This document shows, piece after piece, positions 51,801 to 62,710 of a stretch of DNA of 64,000 bases. The translations under genes and the position numbers were made by a program. The notes beneath the pieces are model-generated. The model had not been told where the DNA came from. It searched no databases and saw nothing but the letters and a program-made list of their open reading frames with translations. Source of the DNA: Apteryx mantelli (lineage: Eukaryota; Chordata; Aves; Apterygiformes; Apterygidae); NCBI RefSeq assembly GCF_036417845.1, contig NC_089985.1, positions 34,368,583-34,432,582 on the forward strand. Reading direction: 5' to 3'. Each line of letters starts with the position of its first letter. Positions within the stretch are counted from its first letter, which is position 1.

Positions 51801-54800
51801 TTAATGGAATTAGGGGTGTGGGGGAAGGCACGGCAGAGAAGGGAAGACCAGGGGAGGAGAAATATGAACATGCATTTAAAGCAGTCCCTATTAGGACTTT
51901 GTTTCTGTTGCGCTAGGCTACAAGGGACATGTGCAAAACAGGAATCTGGCAAAAAGCAAAACATGCACAGTTGTCAGCCAGATGAAAACTAGGAGAGGAA
52001 CCAAATAGCTGGACAAGCAGAAGTTCAGTGCCCTGAAGCTACCCAACGTACTAGGAGTTGTAACGGCAGTGCTAAAAATGCTGTAGCTCAGAGCCTTGTT
52101 TTGTAATGACGTGAATCATTTGCCTACACTTTGTCCCCAGTCATTTCAACCCTGCTACAAGTTAAAAATTATACCTCCCCTTAGGTGGTCATGATCAAAT
52201 TGTCTTGAAATTGTGTCTATTCTTTTCTCTATATAAGGAATCAGTGATTCAGTGATAAGGCTGCTGAGAACTGGTACGTAACACACCTGATTAGGTACCT
52301 CTAAAACTAAACAGGGCAAAAACGCAGTACAAGCATCAACCACAGCAGGTACTGGAGTGTGGGGCTCAAGAGACAGCGCAGAGGACGGGTATCATTCACC
52401 CCCATGTGGCCATCTACCAAAGCTGTTCAGGTAATAAGAAAAAAAGAGCTGCAGAGTGCTCAGTGCAGCTCAGAGTGGCTGGGAAGACGTTTGGATTCAG
52501 CAGCGCTGAAGAAGGATGGCGCTGGAGAATCTGTATCAACCAGCAAAGGATAAACTGTTCCTGGAACGTTTTCTTCGGTCAGGGCTTCATTTTAGTGTCA
52601 GAATGGGTGGATCTGGGGCAAAAGGTAACAGCTCTAAGTCTACGGAGGCGGGAAACCGAGGCAGACAAAGAGAATTTGACGGGGCAGGGAGTCAGCTGGT
52701 TACATTCAGTAAAAATACGTTAGTGCTCTAAAACTGAAAACCATATCCTGGCACGTAGAGTAAATATATGGAAACCTCAGTGTCTCCTTAAAACATTCCT
52801 TACTTTATAATTTTGAAGTAAGAACTGAATAAACTAATCCTTTCAAAAAATAGTTCAAAAGCTGTTTTTTCCACCTTTGGAGTAAAAGCTGGAAAACTAG
52901 AGAGAGCAAGCTCTGCACTCCAAGTGAAAGAGAGATGCCAGATCTGGGATCTGTCCAAATTAGGGGCTTGGCAATACTATAAATCTTACAATAATAAAAC
53001 GAGAGAACCTTGAGCAAAATTTGTCCTTCCCCTAAGCCCTCAAAAAAATTCCATCCCTTGTGAAAATGATATACTGACAGTTTGAAAAATTTAACATCAA
53101 CCCTTCCTATTTTTAGGTATATAACCAACACATATTGGCAACATCAGTACAAAATTACCCCCACGCTGCTGTACTAAGCTGCCTCACTAATAATTTAGAC
53201 AGGTGGCTTCTACAGAGCAAAGAACATTTACCTCTGTACTACTTAGAACCTACACTTAAGATGAATGATGCTGAAAAACAAAAACAAAAAACCCACAACC
53301 AGAGGTATGCTTGGCCCTTGAAGACAGAAATACTCGAAAGAAGCACAACAGGGCATGGATTCCTAACTGCCACTTAAACACAAATAAACAATAATCCATA
53401 TTGCTGTGACTGAGAAAGCAAACAGCATGATAAAACAAAAAGGCCAGCTAGTTTATTTAAAAAATGGAAAAAAATAATAAATTGCTTTTTTAGTTAATTT
53501 ATTGCAGACATCAAAGAGGAAAGACTTTGACAAGAAGAACAGAAGAGATTTAATAAAAAGGTAATGATCCTGCAGACTCAGAAGGTGGTCAGGATACTGA
53601 AAGAGAAAAATACGTCTTGCAAAAAGCTTCTTCAAACTAGTAGCACACAGAGATTAAGATCCCAACCAAAGCACAAGAAAAACAGAATGGCAATAACAGA
53701 CAACACTGGATAATGGATGACAGTATAAATGTAAAAGTTATTTGAAGAGGACAGGTGCCAAACTTGATGCAGCTGAAAAGGGGGATGCCAAAGAGGGATT
53801 CAACAGGGTGTTGGCACAGTCAATTTACCATTAGAAAAATATAATTTACTATATTGTTTTGCACTGTTTTGCAGACTTGAGGAGAATGTTGTTGGAAGGA
53901 CAGAGGAAAGGAGATTACAGAAATAAAGACAGGATGCAAGGAAGACACATACATAAAGTAGGTTAGCTGCGCAGAAAGGTAAGCCTGGGAGTAAGGAGCA
54001 AAGCAGATGGGGAAGTATAATAGATATTCAGAGTTTGGGTGGGGAAAGACAGAAAAGATGACAGTAGATTTTTTTTCTCCCTTCTAAAAATGAGAGAAAA
54101 GGACAGAAATGGTAGGAAAGTATTTTGGGTCATCCTAAGTTAAAGTTGAAAGAAAGATTTCTGTACAAGGGTGTCAGACAGGGAAGCTGAAAAACAAATT
54201 TGAGTTAAGTGAGAAAAGTTAGGAAAAGAAAGGCAAAATTGAGAGTTGCCATCCTCTGAGTGGGCGACCCCAAGAAATTTAAGAACCAGATAGACCTGTC
54301 ACACTTCCCCAGAAAGAGGAGAAAAGGATGACACCCAACTAGTGACTAGATTAGAGAATGTCTTCAAGAACAAAAAGAAGAGTGTTCTGAAAGTCAAGGA
54401 AGAACAGCACATAAAGCAACAACAGCGTGATAAACGGGGCCAACAAGCAGCCAAAAACAAGTAAAGTTGAAGACATATGCTCTTGAGGAACAGGTCAAAA
54501 GCATGTTACATCTTGTGAGGTAAATTTCAATTAAGTGGAAAGGATAGAAGCCAGATTGAAAATAATTCTTAATGAAATTGAGAAAAGGCACGACAAAAAT
54601 CATCTTAAGTTACTGCTTGACAGGTTTGGAGATGATGTGCTGGAAGTCTGACTCAAGGCTGCTTATGGAGGATGGAGAGCATGGCACACGTTTTGTACAG
54701 AGGTGCTAAGTGACAAAGAGAGAGACTAATAAGCAGAACTCCTACCAGATGATGGATAACAAACAATTTCTACGTCTAAGTTCTGTCTGAAATCCTACAT

Positions 54801-55477
54801 CAAGACCAGCTATCCTTAATTAATATTTAATACAGTAATAAAAATCCACTCACAGGGCATGGACCTGCTTCTGCTCTCGTCTCACTAAATCCACCATACC
54901 AAAATTCTGATGTTGGCTACTGAAGGAACAAGTTTTCAGGTCCAAATGCACACCTTTTCCTCTAGTAGAAGAACAAAGATACTCAGCTTATACTGCTAAG
55001 ACTGTCAATTTATCAATGTGTACCTTCATTGAAGTCAATTTTCTGGAAAACACGACAACATTCAAGTATTACGTAACTCTCTCCTTTTAGATGTCCTTAT
55101 TTAGCAGCACAGTTCAGACCTATAATCCAAGTACTAGCCCAGGTGTAATTCATACTTGTGCTGCAATAAAAACTGAAATACATCTTCTTTCTTGCTTTCC
55201 TTCAGTAACACAAAATGAATTTCTTGTTTAAAAGTTAATACAAAGTCTCTTCAACAATAATTAACCAAAGCAACACGGCCCAAAACTAAAATTCTGCTAG
55301 AAATAATTATTACAAAGGTATGAATCATCTTTTATTCTTTATCAGTAAAACTCTCCTATTTAATTGTATAGCAGTATTAGAATTGTGTGCTTGTCTGCAG
55401 CAGAAATTGATGAAGCTGTAAGATCAAGGAAAGAAAAGACATCAGGGTGAGAAACAGGAAATCATGCTCTTTACTAG

Positions 55478-55620
55478 ACTAAGGATAGCTTTAATCCTGG
55501 ATCCAATATTTACTAAAATACTGACCTTGAATAACTCAACCTCTCTGTCTCAGTGTCCCCAACTACCTCACAGAAGTGCAGATTAGTTAATATTTGTACA
55601 ATACTCCGAACATGTTGAAC
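55478..55620 (+). repeat. MIR-like SINE relic
   Basis: CTGACCTTGAATAACTCAACCTCTCTGTCTCAGTGTCCCC, then TACCTCACAGAAGTGCAGATTAGTTAATATTTGTACAATAC, follows MIR from the tRNA-unrelated core to the 3' part in the correct order. Confidence 0.65.
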
Positions 55621-55685
55621 ACAAAGGATTATAACCATTACGGAGCAACTCTCTTAATCCTTTCTGAAATGAAATACAATATTAC

Positions 55686-56199
55686 TGTCACCGAAATCGG
55701 GAATAAAACTCCTTAACACCAATGTAGCATTAAGAAGCAGGCATTCTCTTTATTACAGCACCACATGCATGGGGGATCTCTCTGCCCAACGTGCATCCCA
55801 TATGTTGCAGTAGTCAAAGTTTATATTGCTCTGTTACATACATATGCATTAAATTTCCCGGAATGATTATACATATTCATTCTATTTCCTGGAACTAATT
55901 ATCATATCTATACAGTTATTACGCATGCGGTCTGAGTCTCTGAGGGGCTTCCACGGGGGTCTCTGGTGGTCTCTAGTGGTCGCTGAAGAGGTGCCTCTTA
56001 GTGTCTTTCCATGAACCTGAGTCTCTCTTCCATATATGGTCTCGGCTTGGCTCATCTCTTTGTTTGCAAAAGCTGTCTAGTTCCTTATCTTGGTTTCAAC
56101 TGGTTTCTGCTGGTTTATCTGCACTCCTCTAGGATGTACCAATCACAGTTGCGAGAACTGTGTCCTTGGGTGCATTCTTGTCTGCAGCCCCTTATAACA
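55686..56199 (-). mobile_element. Solo LTR of an endogenous retrovirus
   Basis: 514 bp that on the minus strand begins TGTTATAAGGGG and ends GATTTCGGTGACA, so it has the TG...CA ends of an LTR. It is flanked on both sides by TTAC (55682-55685 and 56200-56203), a 4-bp target duplication. A minus-strand AATAAA (55754-55749) lies about 65 bp before the 3' end, as expected for R/U5, and a TATATA stretch lies near 56031-56036. There is no internal retroviral sequence on either side, so it is a recombined solo LTR. Its sequence is not like the provirus LTRs at 59224 and 62140, so it is a different family. Confidence 0.8.
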
Positions 56200-57859
56200 T
56201 TACCATTAATTTAAAAAACATCCAAAACCTTGAAAACAAGTAGGATGTTAAAGTCTTATATTTTAAATCTCTCTTGTGTATCTACCTATGAAACTCAATG
56301 ATGGGAATTATTTTTCAAACGTTTAAACATGCTAAGTATTTCATAAAAGCTGTTTACTATAAAAGCTATTTCTTTCTTTAAAAGTACATTTAAAGAGATT
56401 GTTTTCTCAGTGACAGATAGGTACAATTTGACAGTCTGGCTGCTCTGACTGGTCAGTCTCAACCATACTAAAAAAATTATGTGAGGATCAAACCCTGGTT
56501 AGGATTCCTGATCACAAAATGCCACAAAGCAATGGAGATCCTGCATAACGGTTATTCAGGCAAGGCAGATCACAGAGCACCATCCCACAGAGAACCCTCC
56601 AGGAAACCTCCAAACAGTCTCTGCCAAATAAATGAATTTGCTAGGGAAACAGCAGGCAGATTAATGTATTTTTGGAGTTTACATACAAAACTTACAATGT
56701 GGTTCATCCTGTATTAGCTTTAAGTTTTCTTTAAAAAATTTTTTTGACTGACTGGCAGTTAGACAAGCCACTGGAAAAAATGTTTTACAGTCATATTAAG
56801 AAAACAAAACCAATAACTTATATTTGTTCCTCTTTTCACTCCCCTGCAAATATCAGGGTATTTTAATTAGTAAATGCTATAACTATATTACCTTTGAAAT
56901 CAGTGTTAATAAAATCCTGAAATGTATTTTTTTGTTTTTGTATCATAGTTAAGCTTAACAAAAGTTAAGTTTGTAAATATTGTATATATGGTGTAACATA
57001 TATATAAAGAGCAGGAGAAATAATAGTGACAGTGCAGGTGACCTGTATGTCTTATATGTAAGAATAAATAAGTAAGTGACTTCTGACCATTAGTATGAAC
57101 CAAAAGACAAAGGAACAACAAGGTCACTTAAAATGGATTTAAGACTAAAAAAAAAAAAAAAATCATTCCAGAATAAATGCACTGACGCAGTAAGAGAGAA
57201 CACTAAATGTAAGAATAGAATCTTCTCACACAGATAAATCCCAGCTTTTAAATTTTTTTGGCACTTTATCCCACTGATGAAATATAGCAATCAGCACTAT
57301 CCATAAGGGTTACTCCAAGCCACTTCTTACCAGCTACACTTGTAAAAGTTCCAAAAACTTTTGCTGCTGCCATTTAAGCTTTGTGCTGAAGTGCCAAATT
57401 AAGGCTGAAATGCTGAACAAACAAAAACGATGAAGAAAAACAGTGCCTTTGTATATGCCCTTCGTATCTCAAATATTTCTGTTGTTACATTAGAGTTTAT
57501 AAGAAAGGAAAAAAAAACTCTTCATCTTTAAATAGTTTTTAATAAACCTCAAACAGCTCAAACACTGAATGAGGTGTGAAATGTAGCTTTAAATATTTTT
57601 TCTGAATACTACTACACTTACTTTCAGGATCATATTTGAGAGTATGATGAAGTTACTCTGTGACATACACGCAAAATGATTTGGTGAACCTGTGCATACA
57701 GCCAGAAGATCTTTCACCTGGTGAAAAAGTAACAGTAGCATGCTAGTTAAGAATCTGACAGAGTATGCCACGCACCTCAAATACCAGAGCAGAAAAAGCA
57801 GCTATGAAAAAAAAATCAGATCATATTTGGAAGAAGGTTACTTCAGTAGCACCCAACCT

Positions 57860-58410
57860 GCAAGGCAGGCTGCTTAGTTTCTCTCAATGCCTGGAGTTTA
57901 CCTGGAGTACTACATCCAATTCCAGGCTCTCCAGTATAAGACACATGGAACTACTGGAGCGAGTCCAGTGAAGGGCTACTAAGATGATTAAGGGACAAGA
58001 GCATCTCTCATACGAGGAAGGGCGGAGGGGGCTGGGACTGCTTAGCCTGGAGAAGAGAAGACCGAGGGGGGGTTCTTATCAATGAGTTTAAATACCTGAA
58101 GGGAGGGTGAAAGAGGACAGGGCCAGACTCCTTGCAGTAGTGCCTAGTGATAGGACGAGACGCAACAGGCACAAAGCGAAACACAGGAAGTTTTGTCTGA
58201 ACATAAGGAAAAAACTTTTTTACTGTGAGGGTGACCGAGCATTGGAACAGGTTGCCCAGAGGTTGCGGGGTCTCTATCCTTGGAGATACTCAAAAGCCGT
58301 CTGGACAGGGTCCTGAGCAGCCTGCTCCAAGTGACCCTGCTTGTGCAGGGGGTTGGATTAGACAAGCTCTAAAGGTCCCTTCCAACCCCAACCATTCTGT
58401 GATTCTGTGA
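57860..58410 (+). mobile_element. CR1 LINE, 5'-truncated 3' end
   Basis: The order is that of the CR1 terminal region: GGAGCGAGTCCAGTGAAGGGC, 'actaagatgattaagggac', 'cagcctggagaagagaag', 'ttatcaatgagtttaaatacctgaaggg', 'gtgataggacgaga', 'gtctgaacataaggaaaaaacttt', 'agcattggaacaggttgcccaga', 'ccgtctggacagggtcctg', 'ccttccaaccccaaccattctgtgattctgtga'. It ends in the ATTCTGTG octamer repeat (58394-58409) that marks bird CR1 insertions. The left edge is approximate. Low divergence and an intact tail suggest a relatively young copy. The open frames in it belong to the decayed 3' end of ORF2 and the UTR. Confidence 0.93.
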
Positions 58411-59223
58411 CTGAAGAGTGCCATTTATGTGGCAAAGCCTGATGTGCATGTACAGCAGACACATACAGCAGACAGCACAGTTCGTAGAATTGGGCTTACT
58501 GCTCAAGGGCAGCCAACACACACCATAGGTACTCCATATCTGTCCCAGGAAAAAAGAAAAAAAAAAAAAAAGTCTGTGAGGAGCTACTGCTGCTATTGGA
58601 AGGATTCACACAGTCTCCTCCTGGCAGTTCTTTATCCAGGGCAACACTTAGGAAAACACAAGAAGTGGCTGTAGGCTTTTTGATATTGTACTGGTGCCAT
58701 TTCTCCCAAGGGCCCTGCCACACGTGACAAGTTGCACATCTGAGACATGATAGGAGATAGACCTAAAGCCTTCTAGGAATAGAAAGTCAGGACACTGCTC
58801 CTACCACAACAGTTCAGTCTCTCTACAGACTCACACAGCTTACTGTGTACTCAGCTGCTCCAGGAAAGAACAGTGCTACCTATGGGCTATATATGAATTA
58901 TCCAAGTGGAACATAGGTACACAATGGCCACAGCTTGAATGACCTGGTCTACATACCCCGGCTCCCCATGTTGTGTGAATAGTGCTAGGTGGAAAAAAAA
59001 AAGCACAAAGCAGCACAAGAACACAGCAACACAAATAAAAGCTCCAGGTTAATTTTGCACACACAGACCACTTCCTGACCTAAACTTTGTATGTTCTCAG
59101 CATAATTCAAGATCTTATCCTGTAAATTTTCACCTACTCCAGCACCTGACAAAATAACTTCCCTCCATTAGCTATATCCTCATCCCTATCAAAGATGGCT
59201 GCTTCAGTTTCTTAGTGCATATC

Positions 59224-59722
59224 TGTCACCGGGGGGTGGGGGTGGGGTATTAACTCTGGGTTTACTGCAAACGAATTTATTGAAGATGGTGATACAGTGT
59301 AGTCACAGCAAGCGAATCTTACTGTGCATTTGGTATTGCCCAAGTCTCGGTTTCTTGTCAGAGGTTCCCTTAACTCCTGGAGAGTAACCTTGAGAGGTGT
59401 CCCAACTCAAGGGGACATTCTCCACCATGCAGCGCACTGTCGTGCAGGAGAGCTCAACGGGCTCTAGGCTGCAGCGCTATTTATGGGCACGAAGTTTGAC
59501 TCATGGTCATACGATATTTGGTGTGGAGATATACCTTTTTTGCTGACCTCATGACCTGCTGGGGAAAATATACATGTTCTGCTGATCTCATGCCTGTTTC
59601 TGGCCTCACCAGTTGCAACCAGTATCGCCTAGTTCCTCCTGGTCAGCACTGGGCGCTGTCAGTTATTTGTGGTCAGCTGGGGCCCGAGATAAGGCGGGAG
59701 GGGCTAGTTGTGGTCCGCCACA
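59224..59722 (-). repeat. 3' LTR of the provirus
   Basis: 499 bp beginning TGTGGCGGACCA and ending CCGGTGACA on the minus strand. The TATA-like ATAAATA is at 59484-59478 and AATAAA at 59281-59276. It is clearly homologous to the 5' LTR over its whole length but differs by many substitutions and two length changes, which indicates an old insertion. Confidence 0.9.
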
Positions 59723-59735
59723 CTTCCACCCCATG
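59723..59735 (-). other. Polypurine tract before the 3' LTR
   Basis: The minus strand reads CATGGGGTGGAAG directly against the TGTGG start of the 3' LTR, which is the position and composition of a plus-strand primer tract. Confidence 0.7.
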
Positions 59736-59789
59736 ACCACAGTCAAACTTCCAATGCTTTCACAGAGTGGTGGTGCGGTCACCTCTTGT

Positions 59790-60271
59790 CTCTGTGTCAT
59801 AAATATATACAGTGGTTATTTCCTCTTTTATAAGTTTACTCTCCGGTGGAGCATCTCATGGAGGACTGTGTGGGCAATAGTGGATGAGCATTTATAGTCC
59901 TGCGGTAGTCGGCTGAAGGCATACCGGACTCCTCCTCATGTAAATGCAAATCTCGGTTTATCCTCTTCCCTTAGGGGAATCATAAAGAACATATCCTTAA
60001 CATCTAGTATGGCCATTCACGTGTGACTGGCCACTTGCAGTGTGGCAATGAGGACAGCAATATTTGACACCGCTGAAGTTAATGGTCCCGTATCTGAGTT
60101 CAATTTTTGACAGTCGATAGTCATCCTCCAGCTGCCGTCTGGCTTCTTAACTGGCCACACTGGGGAGTTATAGGGGGAAGGGGTTTTGAAGATGATCCCT
60201 CTCTGTAATAGATTCTGTATTACGTTGCAGACTCCTCTCCCGGCTGCAGCAGATAGAGGGTATTGGGACAT
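59790..60271 (-). pseudogene. pol: Truncated reverse transcriptase (pol) pseudogene
   Basis: The finger part is clear: LLQRGIIFKTPSPYNSPVWP, then VKKPDGSWRMTIDCQKLN (about 60215-60100). After a TGA at about 60017 the same region continues with AILDVKDMFFMIPL, which holds the motif A aspartate, and RYAFSRLPQ. An open frame then reaches VYIYDTETRGD, which looks like a broken YxDD catalytic motif that lacks its aspartate pair. About 60 bp later the 3' LTR begins. Everything after motif C is missing. Confidence 0.8.
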
Positions 60272-60379
60272 GTGAGTGATTTTACAGTCTGGCAGAGGAG
60301 GGGCAATCCTCAGCAGCCTGATTTGGGCAGTCTGGCTGTCCTCCTCCCAGAGGCGACCCCTGCCCTCTTTGCTGCCACC

Positions 60380-60536
60380 ATTAAGAGGGTGGACATCTAA
60401 GCCTCTGTGTCAGTAAGGAATTTGGTTGGGATTTGATGAGTCCCTAACAGAAGGTAGATGTGGGGTCCTTCCACAGGGTCCCACTGGAAGGCCTCTATCC
60501 TCCGGAGGGGGAGGCCCAAAACTTGTCCAGGACCCA
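60380..60536 (-). pseudogene. Retroviral protease relic
   Basis: A minus-strand segment reads FLTDTEA followed at once by a stop, around 60393-60420. The usual active-site signature is Asp-Thr/Ser-Gly; here Asp-Thr-Glu (GAC ACA GAG at 60411-60403) replaces it. It lies between gag and reverse transcriptase, where protease belongs. The surrounding sequence is too decayed for more. Confidence 0.45.
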
Positions 60537-62120
60537 CTAGTTTTTTGCTTCTACAGCCTTTAGCTCCTCCCGGAGATGGGAGAAGGCGTTATTCGTGCAT
60601 GGAGGTGCAGTGGGAGTAGTGCCCTCCTGTTTCCTTTCACCTTTATCTAATCTTTTTTCCTGCCCTGCAGGGGACACATGCCGAAAGGCATCTATTAGAT
60701 TAGCAATTGTCCCTCTCGTCTGCCCGTGTAAAGCAGCTCTAGGTATACCTAACTGCAGTGCTGTGTGCCATAGCTGATTTCTTCTTTCCCTTTCTGCCTG
60801 TGGGAAGGACTTCCCTTCCCTCTCGACTGAGGTTCTGACCACTTTCCTTATCTGGCAAGTGCCGGGGCCAGGATGGTGGCATGGGCTCATCCCATCGTAT
60901 TTCCCATCCACAGGTGACCACTCAGTGTAAGAGGTCAGCCCACGTGGGTGTGGGGAGGGGTTGTTGCTGCTGCTGAGGATCCTGGATTGCCCTATTATGC
61001 TGTCCGACGTGCTCTATCTCCTCCTGCTGTTGAATTAAGTACGCCTTCAAGATACGTGGCAATCCTCTTATCAATGGCTTTAGGTATGCCGGGTCCACTG
61101 GGTACGACATAGGTGAGTGGCCTAGCCGTCCCCGTTTGCTTGTAGACAGGCAGTCTCATTTACTGCCTCAGTCAATACCATTAAGGTGTGGACAGGGATC
61201 ACTAACGGCTCCCCCTGCTCACAGGGATCGATTCCTCCTGCCCAAAAGGCAGCCCAGGAAGTCAGAGAATGAAGGTGACCCCCCCCCCCCCCCGGTGGAG
61301 CGGGGTTGTCAGGAGAGCCTTCCGTGAGGAAAAATCCTGGTCCCCAGAATCCTTCTACCTCTGTCCTGTCCAACATTATCCTATCTCCTCCCAGTTTGTT
61401 TATTCTTATTACGCATTCTGTCTCTGTTTCTCCAGGTTTCCAACAGAATTTCTCCTGGAGACTCGCTATGTGCAAGGGTTCAAATGGGGTGGTACAAGTA
61501 GCCTCCTGCCAGTTGCTTCCTTGGGGTCCCATAGTGATTTCATGTTTTACTATGGGGGCTATCCTTTTTATCAACAGATCATCTTCTGTATCTCCTTCTC
61601 CATTCCCAACTGGGGGGGGGGGGGGGAAGAAGGGGGGGGAATGTTGATCATTATCTGGATCAAACTAGATGTCCCCATCCCAAGTTTCTGGGTCAGTGAG
61701 CACTCGGCATATTTTGACAGGGTCAAAAGTTTTAGACTGCCTCACCAGCATCACCTCAAACTTCTTTTCCACTGCCCTCCTTTTATCTTGTTCAACCTTC
61801 AATTGTTCTTTGGTGCGATCGTTTCCTATCTGCAGTAGCAGACCTCACTGTTCTGGAGCCTGCGGTTCATTTTGGAGGGTAGCTAGTTCTTTATCTCGCT
61901 GTTCCCTGTAAGCATAAGCTGCCTCCAAATAAGCCCCCAGCATTTTTAGAATTATGCCTTTATTTCAGCCGTTCTTACTCTTATCCCTAGCTAAGTTTAG
62001 CTGCCTTTCCAAGTCCCCCCAACCATACCAATGATCATGAACCCGTCTGGGTGAGAACTTGGGGGATTCCTCCACTCCATGCCTCCGTAAGTAGGATGTT
62101 ATGAGGTCACTAGCCAACAT
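60537..62120 (-). pseudogene. gag: gag pseudogene of the provirus
   Basis: A gag-like frame opens at ATG 62120-62118 and runs to 61122 in one frame (332 codons). It is broken by TGA at 61967-61965, TGA at 61847-61845 and TAG at 61667-61665. After a frame change, 61110-60922 resembles the downstream capsid/linker part (LKPLIRGLPRILKAYLIQ, TWADLL). 60911-60537 returns to the first frame (NQLWHTALQLGIPRAALHG, then a Gly/Lys-rich tail). The capsid part around 61574-61122 has the conserved EGFWGPGFFLT and SWAAFWAGGIDP motifs of avian ERV gag proteins. No intact Cys-His zinc knuckle is seen. Two 15-base G/C homopolymers (61279-61293, 61612-61626) lie in the frame. Confidence 0.75.
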
Positions 62121-62136
62121 CCTGCCGACTCTGCCA
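62119..62136 (-). other. Primer binding site, tRNA-Ser-like
   Basis: Three bases inside the 5' LTR the minus strand reads TGGCAGAGTCGGCAGGAT. Its complement, ATCCTGCCGACTCTGCCA, matches the 3' end of vertebrate tRNA-Ser(AGA) (ATCCTGCCGACTACG plus CCA) at 16 of 18 positions. The tRNA sequence is from memory. Confidence 0.6.
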
Positions 62137-62139
62137 AAT

Positions 62140-62710
62140 TGTTGCCAGGGGGTGGGGAGGGGGTATTAATTCTGGGTTTATTGCAAACGAATTTATTGAA
62201 GATGGTGATACAGTGTAGTCACAGCAAGCGAATCTTACTGTGCATTTGGTATTGCCCAAGTCTCGGTTTCTTACCTCTCCAACGGTTTCTTGTCAGAGGT
62301 TCCCTTAACTCCTGGAGAATAACCTTGAGAGGTGTCCCAACTCAAGGGGACATTCTCCGCCATGCAGCGCACTGCCGTGCGGGAGAGCTCAACGGGCTCT
62401 AGGCTGCAGCGCTATTTATGGGCACGCAGTTTGACTCATGACCATATGATATTTGGTGTGGAGATGTACCTTTTTTTGCTGACCTCATGCCCTATTGGGG
62501 AAATGCATCTTTTTGCTGACCTCATGACCTGCTGGGAAAAATATACATGTTCTGCTGATCTCATGCCTGTTTCTGGCCTCGCCAGTTGCAACCAGTATCG
62601 CCTAGTTCCTCCTGGTCAGCACTGGGCGCTGTCAGTTATTTGTGGTCAGCTGGGCCCAAAATGGGGGGAGGGGGGGCAGGGGAGGGGAGAGGTAGTTGCG
62701 CTCTGCCACA
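62140..62710 (-). repeat. 5' LTR of the provirus
   Basis: 571 bp beginning TGTGGCAGAGCG and ending CCTGGCAACA on the minus strand. It has a TATA-like ATAAATA (62419-62413) and an AATAAA (62197-62192). Compared with the 3' LTR it carries an extra ~37-bp copy of a TTTTTGCTGACCTCATG unit near 62474-62510 and an extra 19-bp block near 62271-62289 bounded by CGGTTTCTT repeats. Confidence 0.9.

Larger units (their letters stand above)
59224..62710 (-). mobile_element. Defective endogenous retrovirus provirus (two LTRs, gag-pro-partial pol)
   Basis: A minus-strand provirus of 3487 bp. The 5' LTR is at 62140-62710, then come a primer binding site, gag, a protease relic, reverse transcriptase cut off near its catalytic motif, a purine tract and the 3' LTR at 59224-59722. 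The rest of pol (thumb, RNase H, integrase) and any envelope gene are absent, and no env was seen. All coding parts carry stops or frame breaks, so it cannot make functional proteins. The gag and RT style is that of ERVs common in birds. Exact flanking duplication is unclear: GATATGC on one side, GATGC on the other, on the minus strand. Confidence 0.9.

Noticed and set aside
58107..58410. Open frames of 60-70 codons
   Set aside because: They lie in the CR1 3' end and are not host genes.
61269..61838. 189-codon plus-strand frame
   Set aside because: It is antisense to the gag pseudogene of the provirus, and homopolymers keep it open.
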